The position numbers and the translations under genes were made by a program. A DNA stretch of 15,278 bases from Mycobacterium sp. GTDB lineage: Bacteria; Actinomycetota; Actinomycetes; Mycobacteriales; Mycobacteriaceae. Position 1 is the stretch's first letter, and each line of letters begins with the position of its first letter. The stretch is from NCBI GenBank assembly GCA_020438915.1, contig JAGQTR010000543.1, forward strand, positions 1-15,278, written 5' to 3'. Under the pieces are notes generated by a model. It ran no database searches. It had not been told where the DNA came from and saw nothing but the letters and a program-made list of their open reading frames with translations. Positions 13,889 to 15,278 of this stretch are shown piece after piece.

Positions 13889-14182
13889 ATGAGCGCATTT
13901 CCACACGACGAACCGCCGATCGGCGAGTGCACCAGGGAACCCGAGCGCTGGACCACCACCGCCGACGACGCGGCGAAAGTCATCTGCCGTTCGTGCCCCC
14001 GCCGGTGGATGTGCGCCCGAGACGCCTGCGAGCTTCCCCGCGCGGAAGGGCTGTGGGCCGGGATCTACGTACCCGAGGCCGGCCGCGGGCGAACATTCGC
14101 TCTGCGGCAACTCAAGTCACTGGCCGAACGCAACGGATACCCGGTACGCGAACGCCGCGTGTACTACGCCGAGACTGCGTGA
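13889..14182 (+). CDS. whiB6: WhiB6 iron-sulfur transcriptional regulator
   Basis: This 97-residue Wbl protein has the four cluster ligands C14, C33, C36 and C42 in the C-x(n)-C-x2-C-x5-C pattern, plus an extra C47. The turn motif G-L-W-A-G (54-58) is followed by a basic tail. It matches M. tuberculosis WhiB6 in D-R/E-R-W-T-T-T, C-P-R-R-W-x-C-A-R-D-A, A-E-G-L-W-A-G and F-A-L-x-Q-L-(R/K)-S-L-A-E-R-N-G-Y-P-V-R. WhiB6 carries a 4Fe-4S cluster, senses O2 and NO, and controls ESX-1 substrate genes. The start is set by AAGGGAG 8 bases upstream. It is shorter than the annotated M. tuberculosis protein (116 aa), and the open frame upstream is not WhiB-like. It is divergent from the espM-like gene, as in other ESX-1 loci. 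Confidence 0.94.
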   Translation: MSAFPHDEPPIGECTREPERWTTTADDAAKVICRSCPRRWMCARDACELPRAEGLWAGIYVPEAGRGRTFALRQLKSLAERNGYPVRERRVYYAETA

Positions 14183-14289
14183 CTGCATGAAGATACCTGC
14201 TGTTGCTCAGCGGCGAGCTCGGCGACCGCATCCAAGTTTTCGATCAAGCCGCAGCCGTGAGCGCGGGAGCTCTTGCCGCCGAACACCAC
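14164..14289 (-). CDS. Possible 41-residue small protein convergent with whiB6
   Basis: A short minus-strand frame (M-V-F-G-G-K-S-S-R-A-H-G-C-G-L-I-E-N ... A-V-A-E-L-A-A-E-Q-Q-Q) has paired GTG starts at 14289 and 14286. An AGGAG sits just upstream, at usable distance for the second start. It overlaps the last 19 bases of whiB6 tail to tail. The middle reads like an amphipathic helix rather than random translation. I recognise no family, and chance is a real alternative in GC-rich DNA. Confidence 0.22.
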   Translation of the reverse strand: MVFGGKSSRAHGCGLIENLDAVAELAAEQQQVSSCSHAVSA

Positions 14290-14469
14290 GTCTCCTGGTT
14301 TAGAGATCGGATGGGCACTTCACTCACACCACCCAATGTTCTACGGCCGCGTTCTACATTTCGGGGCTTTCTCTGACGCACTGCCCTGACACGTTCGGCT
14401 CATTAACCGGAGTCCGCCATCCTGGGGGTGTCCGAGCCGCCGCGGCTCCTCCTCGACTACTGTGTGGAG
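14183..14469. other. whiB6-pirin intergenic region
   Basis: These 287 bases contain no confident gene; part may encode the small minus-strand ORF. A 7-base direct repeat GTTCTAC occurs at 14338-14344 and 14351-14357. No intrinsic terminator for whiB6 is apparent. Confidence 0.4.
14458..14463 (+). promoter_or_regulatory. Candidate -10 element giving a leaderless pirin transcript
   Basis: TACTGT matches the mycobacterial TANNNT -10, and its end lies 6 bases before the pirin ATG. Initiation would therefore fall at or next to the A of the start codon. Leaderless messages are common in mycobacteria, and the ATG lacks a properly spaced ribosome binding site (GGAG abuts it). No convincing -35 is seen. 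Confidence 0.35.
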
Positions 14470-15278
14470 ATGAGCAACACCGACGTCGCCCCCACCGAAG
14501 TCGACTGCACCGCATCGTCATTCGGCGGCGTCCTGCATCCGCGTGAGGTGCCCCTGGGCGGTCCCCGGGCAATCCGGGTCCGCCGCACACTTCCGCAGCG
14601 GCAACGCTCGCTGATCGGTGCGTGGTGCTTCGCCGATCATTACGGACCCCACGATGTCCGCGGCGGAACCGGAATGGATGTGCCGCCGCACCCGCACACC
14701 GGACTGCAGACGGTGAGCTGGTTGTTCAGCGGCGAGGTGGAACATCGCGACAGCGCCGGCGTACACGCGCAGGTCCGCCCGGGTGAGCTGAATCTGATGA
14801 CCGCTGGCGCCGGTATCTGCCATTCGGAGGTTTCCACCGCTGAAACCAAGGTGCTGCACGGGGTACAGCTGTGGGTGGCACTGCCCGGCGCCGCCCGCGA
14901 CGCCGATCGCGATTTCGCCCACTACCGCCCGCAGCCTCGCTCGCAAGGCGGCGCAACCTTGCGGGTTTTCCTTGGCGACCTCGATGGTGAAAGCTCGCCG
15001 GTGCACACGTTCACACCGCTGCTCGGGGCTCAGCTCGACCTCGAACCCGGAGCGGAGGTGACGCTGGACGTCGACGACACTTTCGAGCACGGTGTGCTGC
15101 TCGACCAGGGCCAAATCAGCGCATGCGGTTCGGAGCTCGCGGTCGCCGACCTGGCCTATCAGAGTCCCGGCCATCGACAACTGCATCTGGGCAATCGCGG
15201 TTCAGTGCCGGCGCGAGCGGTACTGCTCGGCGGCGCGCCGTTCGATGAACAGCTCGTGATGTGGTGGAACTTCGTCGG
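14470..15278 (+). CDS. Pirin-family protein, 3' end cut by window edge
   Basis: At least 269 residues of a bicupin pirin protein are visible, with no stop before the edge. The N-terminal cupin has the metal-binding set H74 and H76 (in P-P-H-P-H-T-G-L-Q-T-V) and H118 and E120 (in G-A-G-I-C-H-S-E). The pirin hallmark R-x-L-P-x-(R)-x-R with F-A-D-H-Y-G-P precedes it. The C-terminal cupin begins after about residue 170. Pirins are cytosolic Fe-binding proteins; several bacterial members have quercetinase activity or act as redox regulators, and the specific role here cannot be told. The ATG at 14470 is chosen; an in-frame GTG at 14428 is an alternative. It is probably not functionally tied to ESX-1. 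Confidence 0.9.
   Translation, partial: MSNTDVAPTEVDCTASSFGGVLHPREVPLGGPRAIRVRRTLPQRQRSLIGAWCFADHYGPHDVRGGTGMDVPPHPHTGLQTVSWLFSGEVEHRDSAGVHAQVRPGELNLMTAGAGICHSEVSTAETKVLHGVQLWVALPGAARDADRDFAHYRPQPRSQGGATLRVFLGDLDGESSPVHTFTPLLGAQLDLEPGAEVTLDVDDTFEHGVLLDQGQISACGSELAVADLAYQSPGHRQLHLGNRGSVPARAVLLGGAPFDEQLVMWWNFV

Overview
This window comes from a GC-rich mycobacterium (Mycobacterium sensu lato / Mycolicibacterium) and covers most of an ESX-1 type VII secretion locus plus its regulatory flank. The genes for EsxA, EsxB, PPE68, PE35, EccCb1, EccCa1, EccB1, EccA1, EspH and EspG1 occur in ESX-1 order. EccC is split into two proteins, as in ESX-1. WhiB6 and an EspM-like regulator lie beyond EspG1. Family assignments rest on remembered M. 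tuberculosis sequences and visible motifs; no database search was possible.

Layout. The minus strand reads right to left from about 11342 to 1: a 36-codon leader ORF, espG1, espH, eccA1, eccB1, eccCa1, eccCb1, then a 140-base gap with a candidate promoter, then PE35, PPE68, esxB, esxA and the first 28 codons of espI (cut by the window edge). Many junctions overlap by 1-4 bases or are separated by only a few bases, which fits a long, translationally coupled operon. To the right is a 360-base divergent intergenic region, a plus-strand EspI-like P-loop ATPase gene (11703-12770), and a convergent espM-like HTH regulator gene (12781-13521, minus). Beyond that are a 367-base divergent regulatory region, whiB6 (13889-14182, plus), a mostly non-coding spacer, and the 5' part of a pirin-family gene that runs off the end.

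How the parts work together (family knowledge). EspG1 binds PPE substrates such as the PE35/PPE68 pair, and EccA1 is thought to recycle that chaperone. EccB1 and EccCa1/EccCb1 form part of the membrane motor, and the EsxB C-terminus is the signal read by EccCb. EspM binds the divergent whiB6 promoter in M. marinum, and WhiB6 in turn controls ESX-1 substrate genes.

Most unusual points. (i) espE and espF, which normally lie between espM and espG1, are absent here. An oppositely oriented EspI-like ATPase gene and a tiny ORF coupled to espG1 occupy the interval. (ii) EsxB has Leu-Asn-Ser exactly where CFP-10 has the W-x-G turn. (iii) The EspM homologue starts immediately after an in-frame stop, so it cannot carry the N-terminal FHA-like region of the M. 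tuberculosis protein. (iv) The whiB6 upstream region holds a perfect 8-bp inverted repeat bracketing a -35-like hexamer, with a third copy of the arm further upstream.
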